From assembly GCF_004770045.1 (NCBI RefSeq), contig NZ_RQFO01000011.1, positions 186,001-250,000 on the forward strand: DNA of 64,000 nucleotides, given 5' to 3'. Of this stretch, positions 26,414-36,102 are shown piece by piece. Every line of letters begins with the position of its first letter. Within the stretch, counting starts at the first letter, position 1. A program made the translations under genes and the position numbers. The notes below the pieces were generated by a model, which saw only the letters and a list, made by a program, of their open reading frames with translations, made no database searches and was not told the DNA's origin. Source of the stretch: Leptospira montravelensis (GTDB lineage: Bacteria > Spirochaetota > Leptospiria > Leptospirales > Leptospiraceae).

Positions 26414-27258
26414 TGAAAACAAACCAACCAGAGGAAATACAACTCATCGAAAGAGCGCGGACGGGAGACCGCCGTGCTTTGGAATCGTTACTTTCCGCAA
26501 TACAAACTTGGATCTATAATGTCATTCGTCGTATCTTGTTGAATCCGCAAGAAGCGGAAGACCTTACTCAAGAAGTGCTTCTAAAAATTGCAACGAATCT
26601 TGCCGCATATGATCCAACTCGAGCCAGTTTTAAAACATGGGCTTATAGGATTTCCATAAATCACGCGTTAAATGGGAAAAGAGGGATGTTGGAAGAAATA
26701 ACAACAGGCTTTTCAGACTATGCAAATGAATTAGAAAAAATGCCAAATATAGATATACCGGCAAACGAACTTTCTAGTCCAGAAAACTTAGTTTTGATAG
26801 AAGAAGCAAAGGCCTCTTGTACTTTGGGAATGTTATTATGTTTAGATAGAGAACAACGGATCGCTTTGATCCTTGCTGACTTAATGGGACTTAGTGATCG
26901 TGAAAGTTCGGCACTACTAAATATATCGAATGAAGCTTTTCGTAAACGATTGAGTCGAGCGAGAAAAGACCTCTACTCTTTTATGGATGACAAATGTGGA
27001 CTTATGAACGAAAAAAATCCCTGTCGATGTTCCAAAAAAATGAAAAGTTTTCAAAACAATGGTTGGATCGATCCGACGAATCCTCGTTTTTCTATGCCAC
27101 TCGTTCGCCGCCTGAAAGAACAAGTGAAGGAACTAAATTGCGAATATGAAGATTTCAATGAGCATAAGTACCAAGAAATATATCGCGATCATCCTTATTT
27201 TACAACTCCTCCCAAAATTTTGGAAGAGTTACTGGTAAAATATAGTCCGACAATTTAA
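26413..27258 (+). CDS. ECF sigma factor with Cys-rich C-terminal extension
   Basis: The 281-residue protein has sigma region 2 (about 20-90, with EDLTQEVLLKIA) and region 4 (about 140-190, LSDRESSALLNISNEAFRKRLSRARKDL). About 90 residues follow that ordinary ECF factors lack. The extension starts with Cys195-x8-Cys204-x-Cys206 (CGLMNEKNPCRC), then a charged helical part. Cys-rich tails in CorE-type ECF factors bind metal and control activity without an anti-sigma factor; something similar is likely here. No anti-sigma gene is next to it. Confidence 0.85.
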   Translation: MKTNQPEEIQLIERARTGDRRALESLLSAIQTWIYNVIRRILLNPQEAEDLTQEVLLKIATNLAAYDPTRASFKTWAYRISINHALNGKRGMLEEITTGFSDYANELEKMPNIDIPANELSSPENLVLIEEAKASCTLGMLLCLDREQRIALILADLMGLSDRESSALLNISNEAFRKRLSRARKDLYSFMDDKCGLMNEKNPCRCSKKMKSFQNNGWIDPTNPRFSMPLVRRLKEQVKELNCEYEDFNEHKYQEIYRDHPYFTTPPKILEELLVKYSPTI

Positions 27259-27260
27259 GG

Positions 27261-27276
27261 CTCTATTTGGATAGAG
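27261..27276. terminator. Short hairpin between convergent genes
   Basis: CTCTAT-TTGG-ATAGAG is a perfect 6-base stem in the 26-base gap between the ECF sigma gene and the convergent DMT gene. It lacks a T-run on either side, so its role as a terminator is uncertain. Confidence 0.3.
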
Positions 27277-27284
27277 GAGAATTC

Positions 27285-28187
27285 TTAAACCTTCTCCTCT
27301 TCTCCTCCTTTCCCACCTTCCGCTTGTTTACGAAACACTTCCAAAACCGCACAAAACAAAATCACTCCACCACCTAACCAAAGCCTTTCGGGAGGAACTT
27401 CTCCCAAAAAATACCATGCCGCCAAACTCCCGTAAATGGGACTTAGCGTTGACAAAGTCCCTGCCGTTGTCACTGACAAATTGGATAAACTGCGAATCCA
27501 AATGGTATGTGCAAGGGACGTAAAGACTCCCGCAAGAACCACTTGGAATACGAGGTATTTGGGTTCTGCGAGCATCACAAATAACCCATCGGCAAAGGGA
27601 AGGAGGACAAGGCTTGTGGCAATGAGTTGGGTAAAAAGAATTTGTGCACTCGGATAATGTACATGCATTTCTTTGGTAAGCAAATTGCGTATGGCATAAA
27701 GAACTGCAGAAATTACTCCCCAAACAACTCCTTGGAACATTTGGTTGTCCCAAGAAAGATCTGGCACAATAAGAAAGAGTCCAAAAAAAGAAAAACAGGC
27801 GAGAAAGAAGGCAAAGGGGTCAGGGCGTTTTCCACCAAACATTGGTTCTAAGATGGCAGAAAACACAGGATAGGTGAAAAGTGACAACATCCCCACAGCC
27901 ACAGTGGAAACCTGGATGGAGTGAAAATACGTAACCCAATGCAGAGCAAATAAAATCCCAATCCCAAAAACAAACAAAAAGTCTTTAAAACTGCGATAGG
28001 AGACTGACTTTCCACGAAGCCAAAAAAACAAACCAAGGATTAGAACGGAAAACAGTGCGCGACCAGAGATAATTGTGACAGCTGGAAAGGGAAGGAGTTT
28101 GGCAAACAAAGTGACGTTCCCCATAATGAGGATCGTCAAATTGAGTTCTAAAACAGATCGTAAAAAACTAGGAGAAGAAGACTTCAC
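27285..28187 (-). CDS. DMT/EamA family transporter
   Basis: The 300-residue inner-membrane protein has about ten helices in two EamA repeats (roughly 10-140 and 150-285). The second repeat has the usual LSPIYGSLAAWYFLGEVPPERLWLG-type end. Such proteins export amino acids or other metabolites; the substrate is not predictable. It is the last gene of a unit with an SRPBCC protein and a ferritin-like protein. Confidence 0.85.
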   Translation of the reverse strand: MKSSSPSFLRSVLELNLTILIMGNVTLFAKLLPFPAVTIISGRALFSVLILGLFFWLRGKSVSYRSFKDFLFVFGIGILFALHWVTYFHSIQVSTVAVGMLSLFTYPVFSAILEPMFGGKRPDPFAFFLACFSFFGLFLIVPDLSWDNQMFQGVVWGVISAVLYAIRNLLTKEMHVHYPSAQILFTQLIATSLVLLPFADGLFVMLAEPKYLVFQVVLAGVFTSLAHTIWIRSLSNLSVTTAGTLSTLSPIYGSLAAWYFLGEVPPERLWLGGGVILFCAVLEVFRKQAEGGKGGEEEKV

Positions 28188-28193
28188 TTCTAC

Positions 28194-28676
28194 TTAGGAT
28201 TCAACCCCCAAAAATTTGGCGATGGATTTTCTGTCTTTTTCTAAACTATGTTTGTGAATTTCTTCAATGGCCTTTTCGACAATGGGCGAGACAAATAGAA
28301 GACTAGAAACTACATCCACATCGTAAGAACGTTTGGATTCTGCCCCATCCTCTTCGTATTTACTTTTTCCTTTGATCACAAATACATTGTCTTTCCCTGG
28401 AGGAGAGATTTTAAATTCATGAGTGTTGGTAGTAATATCAAAAGTTGATTCTTCCAAAAGCGAAAGGTCATTTAAAGCCGCCGATAGAACGGCAGGCATG
28501 GATCCTTCCAAACTCACTTTTCGTTTTTGGCGAATGATATTCCCTTCTTTGGTTTCTTCTAACAAAGTTACATTTTTTAAATCAGGAAACTGATCTAGAT
28601 GTTTGTATCTTTCCTCCCTTGCGTGCAAAAGTTTTTCAAGGGAAACGGGAAATGTATGAGTTACTTGGTATTTCAC
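28194..28676 (-). CDS. SRPBCC (DUF2505-like) protein
   Basis: The 160-residue protein has the START-like pattern: KYQVTHTFPVSLEKLLHARE at the N-terminus, a beta-sheet middle and a C-terminal helix with EKAIEEIHKHSLEKD. It likely binds a lipid or other hydrophobic ligand. The start is GTG at 28676 and shares one base with the stop of the upstream ferritin-like gene (TAGTG), so it is translationally coupled. Confidence 0.65.
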   Translation of the reverse strand: MKYQVTHTFPVSLEKLLHAREERYKHLDQFPDLKNVTLLEETKEGNIIRQKRKVSLEGSMPAVLSAALNDLSLLEESTFDITTNTHEFKISPPGKDNVFVIKGKSKYEEDGAESKRSYDVDVVSSLLFVSPIVEKAIEEIHKHSLEKDRKSIAKFLGVES

Positions 28677-29428
28677 TATTTTTTCTTACCTTTCTTTTTC
28701 GCAGGTTTTGCTTTTTTACCAGCTTTCTTTACGGATTTTTTCACTGCCTTTTTCGCCGACTTCTTGTTAGCAGGTTTTGCAGCAGGTTTAGAAGTTTTTT
28801 TAGCAGAGGTTTTTGTTTTTGCCGATTGTGGTTTTGATGTCGGTTTCGAAACTTTTGGTTTAGAAGCAGCTTTTGCAGTACGATTGACTTGTTCCAAAAG
28901 CTCCTCATCTTCCCAATAAAAAACTTGGTCCGCAGGAGTTGACTGTTCCATCGCCATAGCTTGGGCTTCTAACAATGAATTGTTGGATTCATTGAAATTG
29001 GCCAACTTTTGGAATAACAAATTGATTTTTGGATCTTGAAATTTGTTACGAATGGTAGCATAAAAATTACGAGCGTCTTCCCCTTCTCTGATGGCAAGTT
29101 CTATCGCTTTTCTTTCGTCTGCTTTCACTTCTTCATTTTTATTTCGATCGAGTCTTTCCATTACCTTTTGGATGGTGGAAGAATGAAATTTTTCAATTTC
29201 AGAAAGTTGTTTTAAGTTAGGAAGTTCTTTCCCTTCTGCACTTTTATAGATTTCTTTGATGAATTTAATGTGCTCATCACCATCTAACGCAAGTTGGCTG
29301 AATAATTCTCTGATTTGACCTTCTGGCAAACTTTCGGAAAGTTTTAGATAAAAATTGAAACATTGAACCTCATGTTCAATCGCAGCCGCAACTGCCTCAA
29401 TAAAGGATGTTTTTTTTAGTGATTTCAT
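28676..29428 (-). CDS. Ferritin-like protein with histone H1-like Lys/Ala tail
   Basis: Residues 1-175 form a ferritin/rubrerythrin-like four-helix bundle with acidic residues in all helices (AIEHEVQCFNFY, DGDEHIKF, AIREGEDARNFY, NFNESNN). The exact ExxH pairs of a standard di-iron site are not clean, so iron binding is uncertain. From about residue 184 to 250 the protein is Lys/Ala/Pro repeats (AKKAVKKSVKKAGKKA), like histone H1 or bacterial HU tails. It probably binds DNA or RNA, as tailed Dps proteins do. It leads the unit with the SRPBCC and DMT genes. Confidence 0.75.
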   Translation of the reverse strand: MKSLKKTSFIEAVAAAIEHEVQCFNFYLKLSESLPEGQIRELFSQLALDGDEHIKFIKEIYKSAEGKELPNLKQLSEIEKFHSSTIQKVMERLDRNKNEEVKADERKAIELAIREGEDARNFYATIRNKFQDPKINLLFQKLANFNESNNSLLEAQAMAMEQSTPADQVFYWEDEELLEQVNRTAKAASKPKVSKPTSKPQSAKTKTSAKKTSKPAAKPANKKSAKKAVKKSVKKAGKKAKPAKKKGKKK

Positions 29429-29486
29429 AATCCCATTCCCTGGTTTTTAAAAACCATAAGTACGATACTCGCGAGTTGCAAGTGAA

Positions 29487-30155
29487 TCAAGTATTTTTCA
29501 CAGTTTGAATATCAATCTCTTCTACCTTTGTAGCAGAATAGATTAGCAACTGCGCTATATAATAGGTTACCATAATTCCCATTGAAGCAGTGAATCTGTC
29601 CATTTCTGGTTTTAGAAACATAGAATAGGCAATGATCGAATCCGAAAGGATAAAAACCAGTGCCCCAATTAAACCCAAATAAAATGCTTTGGAGTTGGAG
29701 TTTCTAGCAGCAGCACGCCAACCCATTAGGCAAATGGCAGAAATATAAACACCAACGGGAACAAGTAGGGATCCTAACTTTGGTACAAGTATTAGAAAAA
29801 AGGAGCAACCAAAAAGTAAAAAGGGAATGGCAAGGATGGGTTTGATCTTTGAATCCAAGGTAAAAGCGTAAGAATAAATCAATTGTGCAATGAGAAAGGA
29901 TCCAAGACCAAAAACAAAATATCCTTGTTGGGGTAAGGCCAAAAAACTATCGCCAAAAAGAGAAAACACAAGCCCTATCGCAATCAATTTGCCTCGTTTT
30001 TCCAAACTGGGGAAGTAGCGAAAAAGGGCCACAATGAGAATCAGTATGGGGATGATTTTGGACGGGAGATAAAAAACATCTTCTCTTGTGATCGTTGCGA
30101 TCGCAAAAAGATGCACAATAGAATAGAGAACAAACAAAACAATTTCTTTAGCCAT
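29487..30155 (-). CDS. YhhN family membrane protein (lysoplasmalogenase-like)
   Basis: The 222-residue protein has about eight helices. Family blocks are LPSKIIPILILI, SLFGDSFLAL, FGLGSFLIAQLIYSYAF and VFILSDSIIAYSMF...MVTYYIAQLLIY. Relatives (TMEM86) hydrolyse the vinyl ether bond of lysoplasmalogens; whether this one does is unknown. It is a single gene. Confidence 0.85.
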   Translation of the reverse strand: MAKEIVLFVLYSIVHLFAIATITREDVFYLPSKIIPILILIVALFRYFPSLEKRGKLIAIGLVFSLFGDSFLALPQQGYFVFGLGSFLIAQLIYSYAFTLDSKIKPILAIPFLLFGCSFFLILVPKLGSLLVPVGVYISAICLMGWRAAARNSNSKAFYLGLIGALVFILSDSIIAYSMFLKPEMDRFTASMGIMVTYYIAQLLIYSATKVEEIDIQTVKNT

Positions 30156-30220
30156 ATTTCTTACTTTACAGGGATATCATTCTCGAGATTTCATCAGATG
30201 AAAGCCCGAGTGATCAGCCT

Positions 30221-30529
30221 ATGAAACAAACACGACCCTTGTCCATCCTTTTCTTAATTTGTCTCTTATGGACCCAAACTTTATCCGCAAGAGAAGTGCC
30301 CTCTGGTGGCGAAATGTTGATTGATTTGATTTTAGCGCGCCCGATGGGACTTGCAGGAACCGTATTAGGAACTGCTGCTTTTATTGTAGCTTCCCCTTTT
30401 ACATTAATGTCAGGTACGTTTTTACAATCAGGCAGACGACTAGTTGTTTATCCGGCAAAATTCACCTTCACACGTGGGTTAGGCGACTTTCCAGGGTATA
30501 TGGAAGATTACCAAATCGTAGAGGAATAA
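30221..30529 (+). CDS. Small exported protein with hydrophobic core
   Basis: The 102-residue protein has a signal peptide (about 1-23) and a Gly/Ala-rich hydrophobic segment (about 40-68, GLAGTVLGTAAFIVASPF). A short polar tail follows (VVYPAKFTFTRGLGDFPGY). Similar small proteins with ARPxGLAxTVxG are widespread in proteobacteria, but their function is unknown to me. Its stop is followed after one base by the TTG of the mutase small subunit, so the genes are coupled. Confidence 0.6.
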   Translation: MKQTRPLSILFLICLLWTQTLSAREVPSGGEMLIDLILARPMGLAGTVLGTAAFIVASPFTLMSGTFLQSGRRLVVYPAKFTFTRGLGDFPGYMEDYQIVEE

Positions 30530-30530
30530 A

Positions 30531-32342
30531 TTGAACGAATTTTTATTTTCAGACTTTCCTGAAGTATCCACTGAGGATTGGAAAAACCAAATCCTAAAAG
30601 ATTTAAAAGGCAGTCCTTGGGATAAAGTCACTTGGGAAACCGAAGAAGGTTTCAAAATTGAACCTTTCTACCGCAAAGAAGACCTTTCCAAACTTCCCCG
30701 AGTTTATAAACGAAATCCAGGCTGGCATGTCACAGAAATTGTTAGTGCTGAATCTGAACTCACCAACCTTTCCAAAAATGGGGCTGATGCTGTAGTTCTA
30801 GTTGCTGAAACACAAAACGAGAAATCGCCGACACTAAAAATTAACTCCTCTGCTGACCTTGAAAGATTGGCTGGCCTTACAGGAAACCTTCCCCTAGTGG
30901 TTGCTTTGGGTGATAAAACACCAACTTTCTCGGACTCATTAAAGAAACTTATTTCTTCGCATAACACTGTACTCAGTGATTTTGACCCTTATGGATCTGC
31001 TTTAAAAAACGGAGAATTAGGAACCGATGAAAATACAATAGGCAAAACCCTCTCTTCACTTGCAGGAACCAAAGGATTTGCGGGAGTGGGCATTCATAGT
31101 TATTACCTTCGTGATGCTGGCGCCTCTATTGGACAAGAACTGGCTTATTCTCTTTCTTGGGGAGTGGATTATTTAAACCGCCATCTTGATGCCGGTGTTT
31201 CCATCGAAGAGGCAAGTTCCAACCTTTGGTTTTGGATGGGAATTGGTTCTGACTATTTCACAGAAATTGCAAAATTTCGTGCATTTCGTATCCTTTGGAC
31301 TGAAATCTTAAATGCATACAAACCAGGTCTTGGGGAAACACTTCCTGCCCTGATTGTCGCAAGAACTTCCAATTTTCAATTCACGGCTTACGACCCACAT
31401 GTAAATATGTTAAGAGGAACCACCTCTGCCATGTCTGCTGTAATGGGCGGGGCTGACTTTGTTACCGTATTACCATTTGATTCCGAATACTCCGCACAAC
31501 AAGAGTTAGGCAAACGAATCGCAAGAAATTCCCAACTCCTCCTCCGTTACGAATCCTTCCTAGACAAAGTAGAAGACCCAGCTGCCGGATCTTATTATCT
31601 AGAAGTGCTCACAAAAAAATTAGCGGAAACTGCTTGGGCTAAATTTCAGGAATTGGAGAAAGATGGTGGGTTTGGAGAGGCACTGAAAAATGGATCCATC
31701 CAAAAAGAAATTAGTGTCCGTGCAGAGAAAAAAAGAAATGCCCTGGCCAACAAAAAAGAAATTTTACTGGGAACAAACCAATACCCTCTCGCTTCCGAAA
31801 GACACCCAGAACTAAAAAGTTCTCTAGAAGAAACGAAAGGACAAATCTCTACCCAAAAACAAAGTACCTATTTACGACTTCTACCGGTTCGTCTTTCCTA
31901 TGAATTTGACAAGTGGAGAAATCTCACAGATAATCATGTGGCGGAAGGGAAAAAACTTCCAAAAGTTTTTTTACTCACCATTGGGGATCTGACCATGAGA
32001 AAAGCTCGCGCTGGTTTTAGTTCCAATTTCCTTGGTTGCCTTGGATATGAAATCATAGACAACTTAGGATTTTCTTCTGTGAAAGATGGGGTAACAAAGG
32101 CCAAAGAACAGGGATGCGAAATCGTTGTCCTTTGTTCGTCTGACGAAGAGTATGCGGCATACCTTCCTGAATTTGCCTCGGAAATGAAATCCCTACTTCC
32201 CAACTCTTGGAAACTCCTGGCAGGATACCCAAAAGATCTCATCACCCAAGCAGAATCGCTCGGAATCGACGACTTCATCCATATGAAACGAAACATCGTG
32301 GAATTTATGGAAAAAGCCCAAACCAAATGGATCGGGAAATAA
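30531..32342 (+). CDS. mutA: Methylmalonyl-CoA mutase small (beta) subunit
   Basis: This is the non-catalytic partner of the mutase heterodimer. The 603-residue protein has the TIM-barrel part similar to the large subunit ([27 protein letters not shown] region, [19 protein letters not shown]) and a C-terminal Rossmann-like part that lacks the B12-binding DxHDRG. The start is TTG with GAGGA 6 bases before. It lies directly before the large subunit. Confidence 0.9.
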   Translation: MNEFLFSDFPEVSTEDWKNQILKDLKGSPWDKVTWETEEGFKIEPFYRKEDLSKLPRVYKRNPGWHVTEIVSAESELTNLSKNGADAVVLVAETQNEKSPTLKINSSADLERLAGLTGNLPLVVALGDKTPTFSDSLKKLISSHNTVLSDFDPYGSALKNGELGTDENTIGKTLSSLAGTKGFAGVGIHSYYLRDAGASIGQELAYSLSWGVDYLNRHLDAGVSIEEASSNLWFWMGIGSDYFTEIAKFRAFRILWTEILNAYKPGLGETLPALIVARTSNFQFTAYDPHVNMLRGTTSAMSAVMGGADFVTVLPFDSEYSAQQELGKRIARNSQLLLRYESFLDKVEDPAAGSYYLEVLTKKLAETAWAKFQELEKDGGFGEALKNGSIQKEISVRAEKKRNALANKKEILLGTNQYPLASERHPELKSSLEETKGQISTQKQSTYLRLLPVRLSYEFDKWRNLTDNHVAEGKKLPKVFLLTIGDLTMRKARAGFSSNFLGCLGYEIIDNLGFSSVKDGVTKAKEQGCEIVVLCSSDEEYAAYLPEFASEMKSLLPNSWKLLAGYPKDLITQAESLGIDDFIHMKRNIVEFMEKAQTKWIGK

Positions 32343-32344
32343 AC

Positions 32345-34483
32345 ATGAACAAACCAAATTTTGCAAATACTCCCCTTTCTTTTAGCGAAGGAAAACCGGA
32401 TCCCAAGTCCATTTCCCTTTGGCAAACAGCAGAAGGAATCTCCATCCAATCTCGTTATGCGAAAACGGATTTGGAAGGAATGGAACATCTAAACTATGCG
32501 GCAGGGATTCCTCCTTACCTACGTGGCCCTTATTCCACAATGTATGTGAATAAACCTTGGACCGTCCGCCAATATGCTGGGTTTTCCACAGCGGAAGAAT
32601 CCAATGCCTTTTATCGTAGAAATTTAGCTGCCGGACAAAAAGGTCTTTCTGTTGCCTTTGACCTTGCCACTCACCGTGGTTACGACTCTGACCATGAACG
32701 TGTGGTGGGAGATGTGGGAAAGGCCGGTGTGGCCATCGATTCGGTTCTGGATATGAAAATCCTCTTCGACCAAATCCCTCTGGACCAAATGTCTGTTTCC
32801 ATGACTATGAATGGTGCAGTCATCCCGGTCCTTGCCTTCTACATAGTGGCGGCAGAAGAACAAGGTGTCTCTAAAGACAAACTTTCTGGAACCATCCAAA
32901 ATGATATTTTGAAAGAGTTTATGGTGCGTAACACTTACATTTACCCACCGAAACATTCCATGAAAATCATTGCTGATATCTTTGGTTATACTTCCAAGTA
33001 CATGCCTAAGTTTAATTCCATTTCCATTTCGGGATACCATATGCAAGAAGCGGGTGCTACGGCAGACTTAGAACTTGCTTATACACTTGCCGATGGATGG
33101 GAATACATCAAAACAGGAATTGCTTCAGGACTTTCTGTGGATGAGTTTGCCCCTCGCCTATCTTTTTTCTGGGCCATCGGGATGAACCATTTTATGGAGA
33201 TCGCGAAGATGCGTGCGGGAAGGCTTCTTTGGGCAAAAATAGTCAACCAGTTCCAACCCAAATCGACTAAGTCTTTGGCTCTACGAACACATTGCCAAAC
33301 CTCTGGTTGGTCACTCACGGAACAAGACCCTTTCAACAACGTAGGAAGGACTTGTATCGAAGCGATGGCAGCAGCTCTTGGTCACACACAATCTCTACAT
33401 ACAAATGCACTGGATGAAGCCATTGCCCTTCCTACTGACTTCTCAGCAAGGATTGCAAGAAATACACAAATTTATCTCCAAGAAGAAACTAACATCCACC
33501 GAGTCATCGACCCTTGGGGTGGTTCTTTTTATGTAGAAAAACTCACAAACGATTTAGTCCACAAAGCCTGGGCCCTCATCACCGAAGTACAAAAGTTAGG
33601 TGGTATGGCAGAGGCAATCGAAACAGGAATTCCTAAGATGCGAATCGAAGAAGCATCGGCAAGAAAACAAGCCCGTATCGATTCTGGAAAGGATGTGATT
33701 GTTGGGGTCAACCGGTTCCGTTTGGATAAGGAAGCCCCTCTTGATATTTTAGACATTGATAATACTGCCGTTCGGATTGCCCAAATCAAACGATTGGAAC
33801 AAATGAAAAAAGATAGGGATAGTTCTGCCGTAGAAGCTGCGTTAAACGCCATTACCAAATGTGCTGAAACCGGTGAAGGGAACCTTCTTGAACTCGCAGT
33901 GGATGCTGCACGAAAACGTGCTTCTCTTGGTGAAATTTCTTATGCAATGGAAAAAGTATTTGGGAGGTACAAAGCTGTGATTCGTTCTATCTCTGGAGTG
34001 TATTCCTCTGAAATTTCCGAAGACAAAGGGTATTTAGAAGCAAGAGACCTTGCAGATGAATTTGCCAAATTAGAAGGTCGCCGTCCACGGATCATGGTTG
34101 CCAAAATGGGACAAGACGGACACGACCGTGGTGCCAAAGTAATCTCCACTAGTTTTGCGGATATGGGCTTTGACGTTGATATCGGGCCACTTTTCCAAAC
34201 ACCAGCCGAAGTCGCCAAACAAGTAGTAGAGAATGACTGCCATATTTTGGGAGTATCTTCCCTTGCTGCCGGTCACAAAACTCTCGTACCACAAGTGATT
34301 GAAGAGTTAAAAAAACTGGGAGCAGAAGATGTGCTCGTGGTTGTGGGAGGAGTGATTCCTGCCCAAGACTACGACTTCCTCTACAAATCAGGTGCTACGG
34401 CCATTTTTGGACCGGGAACTGTGATTTCAGAAGCTGCCAAACAAATTCTGAACATCCTTCTTGGTGAAAGAAGAGCTGCCTAA
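32345..34483 (+). CDS. mutB: Methylmalonyl-CoA mutase large (alpha) subunit
   Basis: It converts methylmalonyl-CoA to succinyl-CoA with adenosylcobalamin, feeding propionyl-CoA from odd-chain or branched substrates into the TCA cycle. The 712-residue protein has the CoA-binding barrel ([28 protein letters not shown]) and the B12 domain with [13 protein letters not shown] (lower axial His) and DIGPLFQTP near the C-terminus. The ATG at 32345 is two bases after the mutA stop. An open frame back to 32207 lies inside mutA and is not the start. Confidence 0.97.
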   Translation: MNKPNFANTPLSFSEGKPDPKSISLWQTAEGISIQSRYAKTDLEGMEHLNYAAGIPPYLRGPYSTMYVNKPWTVRQYAGFSTAEESNAFYRRNLAAGQKGLSVAFDLATHRGYDSDHERVVGDVGKAGVAIDSVLDMKILFDQIPLDQMSVSMTMNGAVIPVLAFYIVAAEEQGVSKDKLSGTIQNDILKEFMVRNTYIYPPKHSMKIIADIFGYTSKYMPKFNSISISGYHMQEAGATADLELAYTLADGWEYIKTGIASGLSVDEFAPRLSFFWAIGMNHFMEIAKMRAGRLLWAKIVNQFQPKSTKSLALRTHCQTSGWSLTEQDPFNNVGRTCIEAMAAALGHTQSLHTNALDEAIALPTDFSARIARNTQIYLQEETNIHRVIDPWGGSFYVEKLTNDLVHKAWALITEVQKLGGMAEAIETGIPKMRIEEASARKQARIDSGKDVIVGVNRFRLDKEAPLDILDIDNTAVRIAQIKRLEQMKKDRDSSAVEAALNAITKCAETGEGNLLELAVDAARKRASLGEISYAMEKVFGRYKAVIRSISGVYSSEISEDKGYLEARDLADEFAKLEGRRPRIMVAKMGQDGHDRGAKVISTSFADMGFDVDIGPLFQTPAEVAKQVVENDCHILGVSSLAAGHKTLVPQVIEELKKLGAEDVLVVVGGVIPAQDYDFLYKSGATAIFGPGTVISEAAKQILNILLGERRAA

Positions 34484-34514
34484 GTTCTAAATTAGACAAG
34501 GGTCTTATCCCACC

Positions 34515-34554
34515 AAACACCGATTTGCTGAAATTTATCAGTGGATCGGTGTTT
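34515..34554 (+). promoter_or_regulatory. Long hairpin between mutB and meaB
   Basis: AAACACCGAT (34515-34524) pairs perfectly with ATCGGTGTTT (34545-34554), and CTGA/TCAG pair inside. No long T-run follows, so it is more likely an mRNA processing or partial termination element than a full terminator. Confidence 0.5.
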
Positions 34555-34580
34555 ATTAGGATCTTTTATAAAAAATCAAT

Positions 34581-35693
34581 ATGGAAACACCAAACGAGGA
34601 CATTGGCAAAAAGAATCAGGATTCTGGTAAAACGAATCCCAAATCGGCACTTTCTGTCAATCCAGGTGTGGCCGATGCCCCAGCCATTTCTCCTTACATC
34701 CGTGACCAAAGAAAAACATTAAGCCGCAAAGAAATTTCTGTAGTCGAACTTGCCGAAGGGATTCTTTCGGGAAACCGCACCCACCTCTCCAAAGCCATCA
34801 CACTTGTGGAAAGTAATTTAGAAGTCCATAATGACAAAGCCCAAGCCGTCCTAGAACTTGTGATGCCAAAAGTGGGAAATTCCATTCGGATTGGGATCAC
34901 TGGTGTTCCCGGGGTTGGTAAATCTACCTTTATCGAAAGTTTTGGAAGTTACCTTCTAGAACAAAATCATAAATTGGCCGTCCTTGCCATTGACCCGAGT
35001 AGCCAAAGAACCAAAGGTTCCATACTCGGTGACAAAACAAGGATGGAGATTCTTTCCAAATCAGAAAATGCCTTCATCCGCCCTTCACCTAGTAGTGGTT
35101 CTCTGGGAGGAGTTGCTAGAAAAACTCGTGAATCCATGTATCTTTGTGAAGCTGCCGGATTCGATACCATCATCATAGAAACTGTAGGTGTCGGACAATC
35201 CGAAACCCAAGTCCACTCCATGGTGGATTTCTTTTTATTACTCATGTTAGCCGGTGCCGGAGACGAACTCCAAGGAATCAAACGAGGAATTATGGAAATG
35301 GCAGACCTGATTGCTATTAATAAAGCGGACGGAGCCAATGAACCTTTTGCGATGCGTGCTCGTGTGGAGTACGAATCAGCCCTCCACCTTTTCCCAATGC
35401 CAGAATCCAAATGGACACCTAGAGCCACCACTTGCAGTGGGATTGGCGGAAAAGGAATTGATGAAATCTGGAAACTGATTTTAGATTATATTTCTACCAC
35501 AAAAACAAACGGATATTATGCGAAAAATCGCGAAAACCAAACCCGGATGTGGTTTGAAGAAACTCTGAGAGAAGCGGTTTTAGAAAAGTTCTTTATGCAA
35601 CCAGGTAAAAAAGAATCCATTTTGGAATCGGAAAAAAAATTGATGTTGGGACAATCCACACTTCTAAAAGAAATCAAACGATTGATGGAATGA
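34581..35693 (+). CDS. meaB: MeaB/ArgK-type GTPase, mutase chaperone
   Basis: It protects and reloads methylmalonyl-CoA mutase with its B12 cofactor using GTP. The 370-residue protein has Walker A GVPGVGKST, the switch regions (DPSSQRTKGSILGDKTRM, PSPSSGSLGG) and NKADG for guanine binding. The Ser/Pro-rich first 45 residues are longer than in most MeaB proteins. It follows mutB after a hairpin and shares the pathway. Confidence 0.93.
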   Translation: METPNEDIGKKNQDSGKTNPKSALSVNPGVADAPAISPYIRDQRKTLSRKEISVVELAEGILSGNRTHLSKAITLVESNLEVHNDKAQAVLELVMPKVGNSIRIGITGVPGVGKSTFIESFGSYLLEQNHKLAVLAIDPSSQRTKGSILGDKTRMEILSKSENAFIRPSPSSGSLGGVARKTRESMYLCEAAGFDTIIIETVGVGQSETQVHSMVDFFLLLMLAGAGDELQGIKRGIMEMADLIAINKADGANEPFAMRARVEYESALHLFPMPESKWTPRATTCSGIGGKGIDEIWKLILDYISTTKTNGYYAKNRENQTRMWFEETLREAVLEKFFMQPGKKESILESEKKLMLGQSTLLKEIKRLME

Positions 35694-35830
35694 CAAAAAA
35701 AACCACCGTGGCGGTCACACACGATGGCGTTTGCAAGGGGGCAAATAGATTGTCAAATGGAAATCGTTCGCTAGTACCAATCAATGAATAGGAAAGACTG
35801 GCATATAAGGTTTCATTTTACCGGAACATT

Positions 35831-35862
35831 TAGGGATTGTCTATGTACCAAATGGTATAAAA
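35831..35862. repeat. Operator-like repeat, copy 1
   Basis: It matches copy 2 at 36071 in 26 of the first 30 bases. It contains the palindrome TACCA-AA-TGGTA, followed by TATAAAA. Confidence 0.6.
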
Positions 35863-35913
35863 ATTAAAAGGCTATGATGGCAACTAATCCAAAATAGCGG
35901 GTTTTAGTTGAGT

Positions 35914-36009
35914 TTACAAAATCCAATTCATTAGAAATACGAGTGCGATGTACACACCAAACCAAAGCACAAACCTTAGTTTGACCCAAAAAATAGAGAT
36001 CCAATCCAT
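35914..36009 (-). CDS. Possible 31-residue membrane microprotein
   Basis: ATG at 36009 to TAA at 35914 gives a short protein that starts MDWISIFWVKLRF and is almost all hydrophobic after that, enough for one membrane helix. It lies between the two operator-like repeats. No strong ribosome binding site is seen, so it may be chance. Confidence 0.3.
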   Translation of the reverse strand: MDWISIFWVKLRFVLWFGVYIALVFLMNWIL

Positions 36010-36070
36010 AGTCTCAGCTTGCAATTGTAAGTATTTAGGTAAGTTGATCTTCGGATGATATCGTAATTCC

Positions 36071-36102
36071 TAGGGTTTGTCCATTTACCAGATGGTATAA
36101 AA
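36071..36102. repeat. Operator-like repeat, copy 2
   Basis: The second copy has the palindrome TACCA-GA-TGGTA and TATAAAA. The palindrome arms are the same in both copies while the two central bases differ, as expected of a protein-binding site. Confidence 0.6.

Noticed and set aside
28599..28919. Open frame opposite the Lys/Ala tail of the ferritin-like gene, rich in Phe and Ala
   Set aside because: It is the mirror of AAG/AAA-GCN repeats on the other strand, not a gene.
34694..35431. Minus-strand open frames inside meaB
   Set aside because: Shadow frames of a conserved GTPase gene.
35696..35720. ACCACCGTGGCGGT inverted repeat after meaB as a terminator
   Set aside because: The stem is short and imperfect, and no T-run follows.
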